64,000 nt of DNA from Lutjanus erythropterus. Lineage: Eukaryota; Chordata; Actinopteri; Lutjaniformes; Lutjanidae. Shown one piece after another: positions 12,831 to 25,300 of this stretch. Below the pieces are notes generated by a model that was not told where the DNA came from, searched no databases, and saw only the letters and a list, made by a program, of their open reading frames with translations. The translations under genes were made by a program, and so were the position numbers. The stretch lies in assembly GCA_020091685.1 (NCBI GenBank), contig CM034598.1:22817326-22881325 (forward strand). Direction: 5' to 3'. Each line of letters starts with the position of its first letter. Position 1 is the stretch's first letter.

Positions 12831-13775
12831 GGGACAGTTCCCCCAAAATCAAAAATATATTTTTTTCTCACCTGTAATGGCATTTATGCAGCTCAATCCT
12901 TTTTTGTGTGAGTTTCAAAGTTATGGAGATATCAGCCATAGAGATGTCTCGAATATAATGGAACTAGATTAACTAGATCAACTTGTGATTCTCAAAGTGC
13001 AAAATAATAATAAATTTTTTTTTGAAAAACTCAACATCTCTTTCCAGAAAGCACAACCAGTTACTCAAGATAACCCACAGACCTTGCTGTGAGAAGTTTT
13101 ATGTATGAACTACTTTCTTTCTAAGGTAGAATCTACCAGAACTATTTTCTTTTTACAAGAAAAAAAGTAGTTCAGACATGAAACTGCTTACAACAAAGTC
13201 TATGAATTATGTAAGGTATTCATTAGTCTCCAAAACTCTGAAACTCACACTAAAACAATCCACACTGTAAGTAAACATTGAGAAAAATCAAGATTTTGTA
13301 AACCAACTGCCTTCGCAAAAAAAGGTTTGAATCAAACTCAATCTCAAACTTTTAAATTTTGAAATAAGCCAAAGTTTTGTGGACCTATAATCTTTTGTAC
13401 AGATAGTTTATTTTTTGTCTTTACATCAATCTTTGAGTTTTAGAACCCACCAAAAATGTGTTATTCAAAAATTGTTATGTGAGTGCCTGAAAATTCAGTG
13501 TCTGCAACTGAAAATATCAAATTATCATTATTCACTTTCATTTCAGTGAGTTTCCACAACAATTTTTGAAACAAAGAAGAAAAGTAAATTATCTCAACAA
13601 AACATTATTAGTTCGTAAAACTTTGTCAAAACTTAAGAGTTGGGTCAAAACTGAAAATCTATTTTGTTTTGTGCATTTTCTCAACTTTTTTCAATTTCAC
13701 AGCGTAGATGGATTAAAAGCACTACAAACCAGAACAAAAATATATGTTTTTAATTTTGGAGTAACCTGTCCCTTT
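12828..13775. mobile_element. long-armed foldback MITE
   Basis: The left end AAAGGGACAGTT plus CCCCAAAATCAAAAATATAT is mirrored at the right by AAAAATATATG...AATTTTGGAG...CTGTCCCTTT. Inner arms also mirror each other: AGTTACTCAAGATAACCCAC, CAGACCTTGCTGTGAGAAG and ATGAACTAC on the left against GTAGTTCAGACATGAAAC and TTACAACAAAGTCT on the right. No transposase frame. Known as a common teleost repeat type; exact class not assigned. Confidence 0.75.
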
Positions 13776-15314
13776 AATACTGATACTTTGAAAAATGTAC
13801 TATTGTCATTCAGTCAGCCCTTTACCTGAATGAATCCTGACATGGCAGTCTGACTAATACGCCTCTGTAACAGGAGTGTGTGCTCTAGAGTGTACACAGC
13901 TGCTGTGGCGCAAGTCTGCCTACACAAACATAATGACAACCACGTACTGGCTGGTATTTATCTCAGCTATGTCCCATCTATTTCAGTACAGGACCTGTTC
14001 AGAAAGGCAATCAACAACAATGCATTTGACTATAAAGCAAGTTTTGCACCAATATTGCTGGTTTTACATTTCACTTTCTCTCTATTGTATTTGGTGTTTA
14101 GCATAGTCATTTACACCAAAATCACAGTGTTCAGCGAGTGTTTCAGAGTCTTACAAACATAGTCATTTGGCACACGTTTCACCAAAGTAATGAGCAATTT
14201 AGTTTATTGAACACAGAGGACTGGGGTGGGGAGGGGGAGGTTAATGATGGGGTTGGAGAGCCTGTCTCAGAAGAATTTTTCTGAGGGACATGTTCCCACC
14301 GGTAGATGCCTGTCTGTACACACATCAAGTCTGGTTCTGTTTGTACGCTGACTGACAAAGGGGAGGCTTTGTTTCACAATATGCCGGTGGGTTGAAGCAA
14401 TAATCCGAGTAAGTCCTGTAATATTTTGGGCCAGTCACAGCGGGTAAAAGTAAGATTGACTTGGAATGCAGAATGACACTCCAGTGATGAATACACTTGC
14501 AACGGCAGTATTTTATTTCAATACTGGCTTATGTGGCTGCAAATTTCTGCTGTTATACTACTGTGGTTTTATACTCCTTGGCAGTCCAGTGTTGTCTCAT
14601 TATCATCACTCTAGCAATGAAACCAGAGCAGAGGAATTCTAAAGCATATCTTAGAATACATTGGACCGGATTTGCTTCCTTTTTAACTCAGTTTAAAGCT
14701 TCTAGAACTGTACTCTGGATAGAGAGGGTGTTGGTGTGCCCATCTTATCTCCACATTTAAAGACGTGAGGGCCCCACCAAACAAGTAGCTGGATTTATTT
14801 ACTTAAAGGGAGTCTTTTGCATCATTACTCGCCAGGGTCAACACTGCTACCATTGGTTGGTTAATAATTAAAGATTCGGAAGGCTCTGATTGGTCATGCA
14901 AGGTCCATTAAGCTTGTGCATGAAAATGCCACGAGTAAATCCTGACTGTAACCACAGTGCATGTGGCTTTGTGTGTCATGTTAGGACACACCTCTTAATA
15001 CAACAGTGACTTGCTTGTGAGGAAGTTATCTGTCAGTCGTGACTGAATTAAACGCTACTGTGTGAAAAAGCAGAATGATGAATTCAGGGTAGGTTTCTTT
15101 TGTACCACCCATGATAACTTCTTGACATCATCACTAAAATAAGTAATAAGTAATTTTATTCTAACCATATTATCATTATGTTTATGTGTCAACAGAAGTC
15201 AAGAATACAAGAACCACAGCATCAGACTGTAGCCCTTGGCCTGGCTTGAGCAATCCGAGGTAAGTATCCTTAAATGTGAGACATAAGAGATCCACATCAT
15301 ACATCTGTTACTGG
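13776..15314. other. non-coding; nothing recognised
   Basis: Probable intron or intergenic sequence with no bounded repeat or coding signal. Confidence 0.45.
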
Positions 15315-15672
15315 TTAAAGCTACTACAAGGAACTTTTGTATTTTGTTGATTCTCGATGCCCCTTTGGACAAAAACAGTAGTGTTTTGCCCACCATAACC
15401 ACAAAACGTAATGCCAAAAATAAAATCGTGTAAATAAAATTCTTCTCATGCTTCCCTTTCACTGGCTAATGTTGGTAATGTTGTTTGGCTGGGAAACTGA
15501 ATAAACACAGGCTCGTATCATCTGATTTCACAGAGAGAGAGGTATTAAGTATAGGTGTATAGAAATAATCGATCTTACAGATGGTGTCGTTTGGTTATTT
15601 GGTCATATAGAGGTAACAGTATGAAGTTGGGACTGTTTTATTACCATTTAAAATACCTTGTAGTAGCTTTAA
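15315..15672. mobile_element. MITE with 17-bp perfect inverted ends beginning TTAA
   Basis: TTAAAGCTACTACAAGG (15,315-15,331) and CCTTGTAGTAGCTTTAA (15,656-15,672) are exact reverse complements 358 bp end to end. TTAA at both outer edges fits a TTAA target duplication, the signature of piggyBac-type transposition. No transposase frame. Confidence 0.8.
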
Positions 15673-16819
15673 GTAAAGGAAAGAAAATGTTTCTTATCAC
15701 CCATCACTCCACTCTAAGGCCTTCTAGTCAGTGCCACCTTAGAACAGCGTCCCATTATGTGGCCAGACGCCAAACCTCTGTTGGAATGTTTGTTGCGAAG
15801 CCTCCTTTGAACCTGGAAGGTCATGCCACCACCATTCAGCTGTGAAAGGCTGCCTTGTGGAAACCTGACACTTGGCTGCTTCTGCTCCCCGCACCTCCTC
15901 TTTGCACCCCTCCTTCCTCCCCCAGACACCACCTGTTCCGCTCGAACCCCTTTCCCCTTCTTATGAAACAACCCTGTCGAAGGCCTGCCAAGCTCGCGCT
16001 GCTTTAACTGTTTGTAGTCGGCAGCTGTGGACGATTTATATCATAGGATTTGTAGGGAAAGCTGGCCAAAGAAGCAACTCCAAACCCAAACCGTATGCAG
16101 GCCAATGACAGGCCCTCAAGAGAGGCGTATCCAGAAATGCTCTGTGGTTGCACTCTAGTTAAGAGGAGCTTTTGTCTGCCTGGCTGTCCCCATGTCCCCC
16201 CTTACTCAACACACATACCAGACCATAATAAAACGTGAGAGATAAACAAGCTCATCTGTTTCCCTTTGCTGCAATTGTCTCCATGACTCCCTTCAGCATT
16301 TCTTGTAAAAATTAAATTTTTTGTACTCTTCAAAATATGCTTTTCATGACATGACTAATTAAATTTAACATGACATCAGGAACGCTACTCTCAGGCATGT
16401 CAGAGAAATGAAAGGGAAAGAATAGAGAAATGTTTGATTGTCATGTTGCCCGATTGCTTTGAGTCACAGACTGCCTTCCTGTCTCATGATCCAAAGAACA
16501 GAGGCTTATTTATTTAGCATCTCTTTGCAACACAATCCACATCTAATCATATGATCTTGATCAAGTTAATTGTTCCTCTGTGCTCTATTTTCAAAATAGG
16601 GTACACTGTGTTAGGGCATATTCGAAGCTCGTCTGAGCAGAGGGGCATGAAGACAGAGAGTGTAATCTGGAAATAATCAGGGTGCCCTATGCACAGCATG
16701 GTGTTGTAAGCTGTTGAGGAGAGCCTTTGGTGATATAACTCTAGTGGCGAACTCAGGCTGTCTGAAGGGCAGGGGTGAAAAAATAAACAGGGCATTAGCT
16801 GTATGCGGTGGAAATTATG
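15673..16819. other. non-coding; nothing recognised
   Basis: Includes a C-rich stretch at about 15,880-15,960. No supported gene. Confidence 0.45.
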
Positions 16820-17045
16820 ATGCCATTTATCACATTTTCTACTAGAAGGGCAACCTAGAGGGCAGTGTGCCACATTTTGTCCACTGGAACAGCACCTTAA
16901 TGGCACTTCATCACATTTTGTCCACTTGAAGGGCACCCTATACTATGTTGTCTTGGACATTGATCCATGATAGAGGGCACTTTATCACATTTTGTTCACT
17001 GGATGGGCACACTGGAGAGCACTTTATCACATTGTCTTTGATGCT
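16820..17045. repeat. 41-bp minisatellite
   Basis: The motif ATCACATTTTGTCCACT-GAAGGGCA recurs with starts near 16,828, 16,869, 16,909, 16,984 and 17,025, mostly 41 bp apart with one longer gap. Copies are diverged. Confidence 0.7.
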
Positions 17046-18260
17046 AAAGACGGTATTTATCATGTTTAACTTTTGTGGCGTTATTTCAAACATGGGGGCA
17101 AAAGGGGGGCAATCGCCTCCCCTGCCTTCCCAGTCCACCAGTGTATCACTGCCTTTTCATTTCTACTTGTTTTCCTCCTCTTACTATTACCTCATAAGCT
17201 AACATAACAAGTTTCACAACCATTCCTCTCCCTTCTCAAAGACTATCTCGCTCATTTTATTTTATTTTATTTTTTTACTATTTCCTCTTCTCTCCATCTC
17301 CCTCCCTCTCTCTAAGTTCCTTCCTTCCCTCCTATATAGCTGTGAGCCACAGCTCCTCCCTGCAGCTTGCTGCCAGAAACACAGTATGTCAAAACTGTGA
17401 GAACAAGGACAGCTCAGCTAGCTCACTCTTGACTATGGAAAGCCTCAAAGCAAGGGTAAAATGTGGTGGTAATAAAACAAGTTTAAATATGAGAGGTAAT
17501 TATATATGAAAATTGATAGATGGATAGGGAGGGAAAATGAAGAAAGCAAAGAGAGATGTGTCCCGAGGTCGTCTCTTTGAGTGAGCGGTGAAGACATGAA
17601 TAAGAAAATTGTTTTCCCTCCCTTGCTCTTGGGGAATTTTTGTGAAAACATGGATGTTGCTGTCCCCTTCCCTCTGTGAGACTGTTACTTTTTCTGAAAA
17701 CTGCATCCAGCCAACAATTGTATGTGCCTTGTTTAAGCATTAAAATGCTTAATACTCCCTGTCCCTCTCAACTGCTACATAGTTGTATCCAGTGTTAATA
17801 AGCCCTGAGAGGCATGTGGAATGAAAAAAGTGAGGGAACCAAGATCATGTGAAAAGTTTGTCAGCTATTTTTGTCTGTTTTCATTGACTGAATGAAGAGA
17901 GGAGGTGGATATGTAAAATGAGCCGCATTGTGACCCATGGGGAAAAGACAAATTCTTATTTTCATTCCAAACACTCTTCGGCTGGGATCAGAGAGGTCTG
18001 GTTAAGATACTATAACTGGCAGTGTCAGTTGACCTGAGTGGTATTTGAGCTGCATGAGTTAATTGACCCTTCCTAAGTCTTGCCCATGTTTGTTTTGTGC
18101 TTCAACGACAGTTGAGCAAGCTTGGTACCTTTGTCATCTTTCTCCTTTCCTGTTTCTTGCACTTAGTTGTACTAAGTACTAGGCTTGTCTATGTTGAAAA
18201 GAAAATTGCAAATTTGAAGATAGAAGGCATTGTACAGGGACCTGTAAAAGCAGCATATAT
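17046..18260. other. non-coding; nothing recognised
   Basis: A TTTTA run near 17,253-17,275 and pyrimidine-rich stretches around 17,280-17,340. No gene. Confidence 0.45.
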
Positions 18261-18412
18261 TCACATCTTAAGTTAGCTAATGTTAGCATAATGTTAGCTA
18301 ACTAGCTTGCTTATCTACATCAATCTTTAGCTAGCTAGTAATCAAACTTTTTGCTAACATTAGATAGATGGTTAGCTTGTGAATTGCTAACCTTAACTAA
18401 CTTGAGATGTGA
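18261..18412. mobile_element. palindromic MITE-like hairpin
   Basis: The 27-nt arms at 18,261-18,287 and 18,386-18,412 are inverted repeats with three mismatches (left arm begins TCACATCTTAAGTTAGC). The spacer holds more GTTAGC/GCTAAC motifs. Fits a small foldback element; class unknown. Confidence 0.6.
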
Positions 18413-20707
18413 TCTTACATGTTGTAAGAGAAAATTGACCCACGTACCAAGTTTGCTCAAGTGTTATTGGACCACAGAGCAAAAAAGGGGCAGGATGTAG
18501 GAAGGATCATTTGGTTAAAGTGCCTTGTTTGATCCCTCCATACTCACACTTTTCAGCTGTGTTTGATGCATATAATGTTGCGGATCCTGTAAGGCTTGAG
18601 GTCTTGATAGATTCATGTTACAAGCTTCAGTCAAGTCCCACTGACAATGAGACAGAAAGAGGGAGGAGAAAAAGAGGAAAGAGATAGAGAGACGTAGGGG
18701 ATCAGGTTGTAGATGCCTGCGAGTGGTTGGCGTCATCTTTGGCATCAACACTGTCCCTATCTCTGGTATTATCACTCTCAGTGGCCCTGGCCCTTGTTAT
18801 TCAGTTGTGAGAGTCTCCAAAAGGCTATTTTAGAAAGAGGGCTTTATATTACCTCAAAGCATTGCAAGCATTTTCCAGTATTCCCAATCATGCAGGACCA
18901 GTCTATTTATTGACTTGTGTTAATTGGTGTATTGCTTGTGTTGTGCCCTTGGACAGGGTCCAGTAAACTAGGAAGACCAGTTTGCAGATCACTCTGCATT
19001 CCAGACTGTCTGTTTATTAATACTTTCTCACACACCCTTGCTTTAAGAAAAAAAAATCTGCTCTGCTAATAGTTGAGATATAGTTATTTCAAGAGAGACT
19101 TACTACTTATTGTTTGATATTTCAGGGAAGTAGCTGAGACATCAGCGTCGTCTTCTTCTAACCTTCTCATTTGACCAAAATACTGTATACTGACAGTGTA
19201 GCAAGAGTGGCAGATGGCCGTTGACACAGTGATGCCTGTTACAGACCCCTGTGCAGCAGCTGTTTCTTTATCTTTGCCTCAGGTTCCTCTTGTTCCCAGC
19301 AGCTTGTTATCTTGCAGAACAGTGTGGCAGCTTCAGTGAATGGGGAAGGGATCTGTGGCTTATTGGTGTAATGGTTTATTTAGAGCTGGAATAGTATGAA
19401 AAATGTGTCAGTGTTATTTTTAGTAATAATTTCTCATATTGACATTATGCCGTCAGATTATTTAAAAAAAAAAAAAAGAACTATGAGAATGTAAAGTTAG
19501 GATAAACATTTTTTTGAATTCTTTTCTCACTCATGGTTTTCCTAAAAAGATAAAGTCTTTACTCAGATCTTAAATTGATGTTTTACACATTTTTCTTCTT
19601 CTAATTATTATTATTATTACTGGTGCTAGTAAGATTACATCAGGCTGAAACTGAGGTGCCGTTACTGATGTTGATGCACATCCAGCCATCTGGAAAGCTT
19701 GTATATTTGCAGTTGTGTCATGTAACTTGCTGCTATTCAACTCTCAGCCTGCAGTGCTTAGCAGTAGAATTTACTAATAGATAACGTGTGGTGTTGTGTT
19801 GTATTTATGAATTGAGACCAAGTGGTGTCATGGAATTTAGATCAGAATGCAAACTGGTGATGTGAGTCTGATACCCAATAAATGCCTTACAGCAATATTG
19901 GGCTCCGATACCAATATTGGACTGGATCAGTACCATCTCGGATCCTAACAATGCATTCTTCCTCCCAACTGACTTCTAAATGCACGATCTCAGCAATCTG
20001 ACTGCATGTCATCACATTGAACAATGGTCTTGGTCTACTTATGTCAGGCTAAAGATAGTGCCAAACTCATTAAATGTAAACCCAAGCCCCCTAACTCCAC
20101 CCCATGTCATGTGTGATGTGCTTAACTGACCACAAAGAAATTATATCTGGTAATACAGGTATGGAGCAGAGTGATACCACTATTAAAAATTCTCTTTGCC
20201 CCCTTTCTAAGTGTGTCCAACGTTTCCAAGTTGGTCCACTCGATAATAATACAGACAAACAGTGGCCACTATGACTCATATCCTGTTTCTTTTGTGCCAT
20301 CCCGTGGATAAGCTTTTGCCATTTATACTGGCTGATTACAGACACATAGACAATTTGCTGAAACCTACTGAATGATTGCAGTTTGATGTGGTAAGCTGCT
20401 CCAGTCAACAGCAGATTGATGCTCTCATTGAAATGACTGTGGTCATATGCTGTCTCACAGTGCAATATCTTCAAGCAAAAAATATTTTTAGTACTTTTAG
20501 TAATATTGACTGGTTACTCATGGTATGATCAAGTAAAATGTTCAAACACTGGATGAAAATACAGGACAATTTATAAAAACAACATGGGTTGTTTTCGATA
20601 ACCAACAGCTTTTTGTAATACAATTTCACCAATAATTATCTAGATACTCTGTAGTCAGTGAGCCCTCTGTAAACTGAATTGCTGATTCATGAATTGAAGC
20701 ATTAAAT
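18413..20707. other. non-coding; nothing firm recognised
   Basis: Contains an A run at 19,464-19,477 and a small palindromic patch (CCAATATTGG-like motifs) near 19,893-19,920 that may be a decayed repeat. Confidence 0.4.
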
Positions 20708-20880
20708 GGCTGGGTGACTATAGGTCAGGTGGTAGAAAGTGCAGTCTATAAATGTCAAGATTGGTGGCTTGGTCCACATGTATGTACTATTTTTAAGCAA
20801 GGCACTGAACCCCAAACTGCTCCTGGTGTGTGTATATAGGGAAAAATGTCACTTTGGACATTGGTGTACAATGTAAAAAC
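20708..20880 (+). mobile_element. tRNA-derived SINE fragment
   Basis: GGTGGTAGAAAGTGCAGTC, then GGTGGCTTGGTCCACATG, then AAGCAAGGCACTGAACCCC followed by AAACTGCTCCTGGTG match the order of a widespread teleost SINE. It is degraded. Confidence 0.55.
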
Positions 20881-21960
20881 ATGCAAACAATTGCTGGCTA
20901 GCTAGGGACACATGGCTCAGACAGCTTTGTGTAATTGAAGGTGTGGGTTGTGGAGAGTTTGGTATTAATGAGACAATGGGTTGTCTGTTTCAAAGAGGAG
21001 AGTGGGTAGGACTAGTCAGCATATTTGAAGAGGCAGGTTTTAGAATGATGTAAACAAACCGTATTATCATTGCAATGTTGCAAAAAGTGTTTTTGCAGTG
21101 TACATAAGGATAGACAGAAAAACTAAGCATGCCTGTCAATTTGCTTGATTTAAACTGATAGAAGTGCACTGTTCCATTATTCTTTGCTTATTGAAAGTGT
21201 AAGGGTAAAGTCTGTATAATGGCTAGAACTATCTAGAAAAGTCTGATGACCACACCCAATAAGTAACATGATATGTGCTCTTGTAATGCTGAATACACCT
21301 TACAGGTGATCAACTTTGTGGAATCATGGTCATGCATAGTCATGAATATGATTACAACAAATACATGGTCAACCTAGACTGAAACTGACCTATAGCTGTT
21401 ATGAATGAACAGAATAAAAAGTCTGATGTGTGTATGAGCATATACAAACAAGTGCTTGTTCAAATCGTCTGTGAATGTTTGTGGATATGAATTTGTGTTA
21501 ATGAGAGAGGGCGTGTGCAAACATGTTGGTATATGTGTTACAATGTATTTCTGCACCTTAGTGTGTGTTTTCATAAAGCAAAGGCTTAGAAAGCTTTAAC
21601 TATCATTGTTCTCTCTATTGACATTGGAGCTGGGGTGTAGGCGTAGGATTGGGCTGCTTTCCTCAGGGCAGGGTGTGGTTTGACTTCAACCAAATTTCCA
21701 AAACACAGAGCACCCAAGAGGGAGGTGTGTTGGGTGAGGCGGGCGGGGGGATGGGGGTGTTTGCTGAAATGGTTTTAACACCATCTAGCGTCCACCAATG
21801 GGTGTTACAAGCCAGACCTCCTAACAAATGAGGGTTAGTATATATTAAATTCATGCCAATATAGGATATGTCTTCAGAGTGAAAATAGAATAATTTGTCT
21901 GAAATGAAGTGATGCATTGTTATTTATTTGTTTTAATGGTTATTCTTATACTTTATGCAG
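20881..21960. other. non-coding; nothing recognised
   Basis: Probable ahnak intron up to the acceptor at 21,960. A G-rich patch lies at about 21,720-21,760. Confidence 0.45.
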
Positions 21961-22020
21961 GAAAACAATCGATCAAGTGTCCATCACACCAGGGCTTAAA
22001 CAGAGGAAAGCATAAACAAG
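21961..22020 (+). other. ahnak: candidate non-coding leader exon of ahnak
   Basis: A 60-nt segment bounded by a T-rich tract and TTTATGCAG on the left and AACAAG|GTATTT on the right. It has no ATG, so it can serve as 5' UTR, and joining it to the exon at 22,152 gives ...AACAAG|ATGG, a strong start context. Position 130 bp before the start exon and the clean splice sites support it; no transcript evidence is visible. Confidence 0.5.
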
Positions 22021-22151
22021 GTATTTCATATAGATAAGTTTACAATAAATCCTTTGTCCTTTCTATATTTCATTTTGTATACTTTGGTGCAAATGTCTAT
22101 ACTGTAAGTTCTTGTGGTTTCAACCCATTATTTGTATGGCTATGTTTACAG

Positions 22152-22308
22152 ATGGCTGAAGAGGAGGAAACAAGGGAGGTGCTCTTTCCAGACTGGGAGG
22201 GTCCAGATAAAACTGGCCTGACCATTGAACGGACAAGTGAGGGAGAGATCTTTGTTAAGGAGGTGAGAGGAGAGTCACCTGCAGCACGGTCTGGAAGAGT
22301 GTATGAAG
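22152..22308 (+). CDS. ahnak: ahnak coding exon 1: start codon and first half of the PDZ domain
   Basis: Encodes residues 1-52 plus one base. The acceptor ...TTTACAG lies directly before the ATG, so the start codon is the first triplet of the exon. The donor is GAAG|GTACAA. The protein begins MAEEEETREVLFPDW and continues into GLTIERTSEGEIFVKEV and SPAAR, which follow the AHNAK N-terminus closely (acidic start, LT-I strand, V-EV, SPAAR loop). This is the start of a PDZ-like fold used in AHNAK for self-association and partner binding. If the candidate leader exon at 21961-22020 is joined on, the start codon gains an A at -3 and G at +4, a good initiation context. Reading past the donor meets a stop soon after, which confirms the splice. 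Confidence 0.95.
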
Positions 22309-25300
22309 GTACAAAATTTGTTTTTTTCTCAAATCGTCAACTATGAAGTAAGATTTGTCTCACCTATATGATAACTAATCTTCAGTAATCTTAACAGACT
22401 TTTTTACTGCTGTCTAATTCATAGGTGACCAGATTGTAGGCGCTACTGTCTACTTTGATAACATGAGCTCAGAAGAAACAGCTGAGCTATTGAAGACATT
22501 GAACCGCCACAAGGTTGGACTGAAACTACAAAACAAAGGAGACAAATCTCCTTACAGCTCGCCCTTGAGCACGCCATGTCGTTCTCCAATGGGCACCCTG
22601 ACATGGGAAGGGAAGCCCCGGTTCGGAGGTTCCAGCCCAGACATCATCCTTGTAAGTTCTTTTGTTTTTAATTATATGATCACTGATTTGTCTCTGAGGA
22701 AGCTACTGAGCAAAATACATGACATAATAATATTTCCATGTTGTATGCCTTCCTGCCTTTTTTCTATCAATAGAGTGGAGATGATGAGGACTATAAGAGA
22801 ATATACACAAAAAAGATCAAACCAAGGCTGAAGTCTGAAGACCTTGCAGAGGGAGTGGATGTTCGCACAGAACGGCATAGCAGCACAAGCAGTGATGGCA
22901 GCACAATAACTACCATCACTCGTCGCATCACTACCTACACTGTGGATATGCCAAGTGGCATAAGTGAGCAACTTGAACTTTCAAGCCCAGAGTTCAAGGG
23001 GCTAAGGCATGAATCTGGAGATGGCTCTGCTCATATCAGAATCTCACATGGCAGCCCTTCAGGTAAAGTGGGAGGAGAAGAGGGAGTTTTTGAGTCAAGC
23101 AATGTCTCTTACACTGTGCCACAAGGTCTCAGATTAAAAGGGCCCAATGTTGAGATCTCAAGAGGGAGTGGGGAGCAAGGAGATGGAAACATTGAGGTGT
23201 CAGGCACAAGCATGACAATAAGTGACAGCACAAACACTGGTAGTAGGCATATTACAATAGGAAGGTTGGGAGGTGCAGAAGTAATGTCAGCTGATGAGAA
23301 TGGAGGGTCAATTAGTCTGTCTTCATCAGGAAGTACCATCAGTCACGGTGGTTCCAGAGTTATTGATACTAGCAGGATAGGAGGATCAGGAATAACAGTA
23401 GGCAATGTTTCCTCAGGATATTCCTCAGCACCAGGCAAGATTTCAGTGGGAGGTATGGATATCAACCTTAAAGGTTCAAAGATGAAAGGTGAGGCTGATA
23501 TCAACCTGCCAAGCACAAAGGGAGAAATAAAAGCATCTGGAATAGACACTGCAGTTCCAGGTTATGACACAGAGGGCAATATGAGTGGGATAAAAAAGTC
23601 AGCCATCAAGATGCCTGTGATTGGAATGAAAGGAATCAAAAAAGAGGGAACTAGTGTTGAAGTTGAACTCAGTGGTGATGTAGATATGTCAGTGCCTGTG
23701 ACGCAGCAAGAGGTGCAAAAACCAGAAGCAGGGTCAGTTGTCAACATTAGGCTTCCAGAAGCTGCCACCGACTTAAAAGCACCTGAAATCAACTCTAGAA
23801 TTCAAACTAACATACCAAAGGTTGATGGAAAATACAAAATGGAGGTGTCTAATGTTAAAATGCCATCCCTAACAGGACCAGATACAGATGTAAATCTGAA
23901 GGGTTCTAAGATAGAGGGAAATCTCGATGTAACAGTCCCAACGACTGAGGGAAAAATGAAGGCACCCCAAGTAGACATTAAAGGTCCAGCTATAAAAATT
24001 GAGGGGAAGGAAGGAGATTTCAAAATGCCACAGATAACGACACCATCATTTGGGGCCAAGGGAGCAAAAGTTGATGCAAAAGGTCCTGAGGTTGGACTTG
24101 ATGTTGGAGGCTCTGATGTAAAAATTGAAGGACTGAAATTCAAGATGCCATCCATAACGGGACCCACAATGCCAGAATGTGATATCAGTGTGAAAGGAAG
24201 CAAGGTAAAAGGAGATATGGATGTGACAGTTCCAAAGATTGAGGGATACATAACAAAACCTGAAGTTGACATCAAAGGACCAGAAATTGACACTGAAAGG
24301 CATAAAGGTGGAATTGACATGCCTAAAATCAAAATGCCACCAATTGGCATCAAAGGTCCTAAGATGGATGCCACAGATGTTGATATAAAACTCACCAAAC
24401 CTGAAATTGATGTCAAGGCACCTGGGGTTGATGTTAAAACATCCACAGTTAATGTTGAAAGACCAGACGTAGACATAAAAGCTCCCAAAGTGGATATTGG
24501 CATTAAGGGAACAGAAGGTGGATTCAACCAGCCAAAATCTACAATGACATCGATTGGCCTGAAAGGACCAAAACTTGAAAGTGATGTGGCTATATCTGCA
24601 CCAAAGATAAAAGGAGACATAACAGCACCTGAAATTGACATCAAAGGTCCACAAGTTGATATTAAAGGGAGAAACGGTGGTGTTGAAATTCAAAAAATCA
24701 AAATGCCATCATCTGGTCTAAATGTCAAGGGTCCAGATGTGGACCTCAAGCTCCGCAAAAGTGAAATTAATGTAAAAACACCTGAATTTGATGTTAAAGC
24801 TCCAGTGATAGATGTTGAAGGCCCTGATGCAAAACTCAAAGGAACGGAAATTAAAATACCATCCATAAAAGGACCAAAGGTGCCAGAGGTGGATGTCAAA
24901 CTTGGAGGTCCAAGAGTTGAAGGAGAAGTAGATGTATCAGTGCCAAGGGTTGAAGGACACATAAAAGGTGCTGACATCGGAAAAAGTGGATTTAAAATGC
25001 CCAAAGTAAATATTTCAGGATTTGGAATTAAAGGTCCAAAAGTGGAAGGTCCAGAAGTTGATGCTGGCCACCCAAAGGCTGATATAAATGTGAAAGCTCC
25101 TGAAGTAGACATCAAAGGCCTAGATGCTGACATTGAGAGTAGTGGTAACATCAAAATGCCATCAGTTCCAAAAGGCCGCATTGATGTGAAAGCACCTGGT
25201 TTTGACATTAACGCTACAGAGATTGGCATTGAAGGACCAGAGGCAAAAGTCAAAGGACCCAGTATCAAGATACCAACCATAAAAGGACCAAAGATACCAG

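Noticed and set aside
16547-16936. 129-codon reverse-strand open frame
   Set aside because: Overlaps the 41-bp minisatellite and owes part of its length to that repeat.
20091-20474. 127-codon reverse-strand open frame
   Set aside because: No recognised domain; lies in intron-like DNA near decayed repeats.
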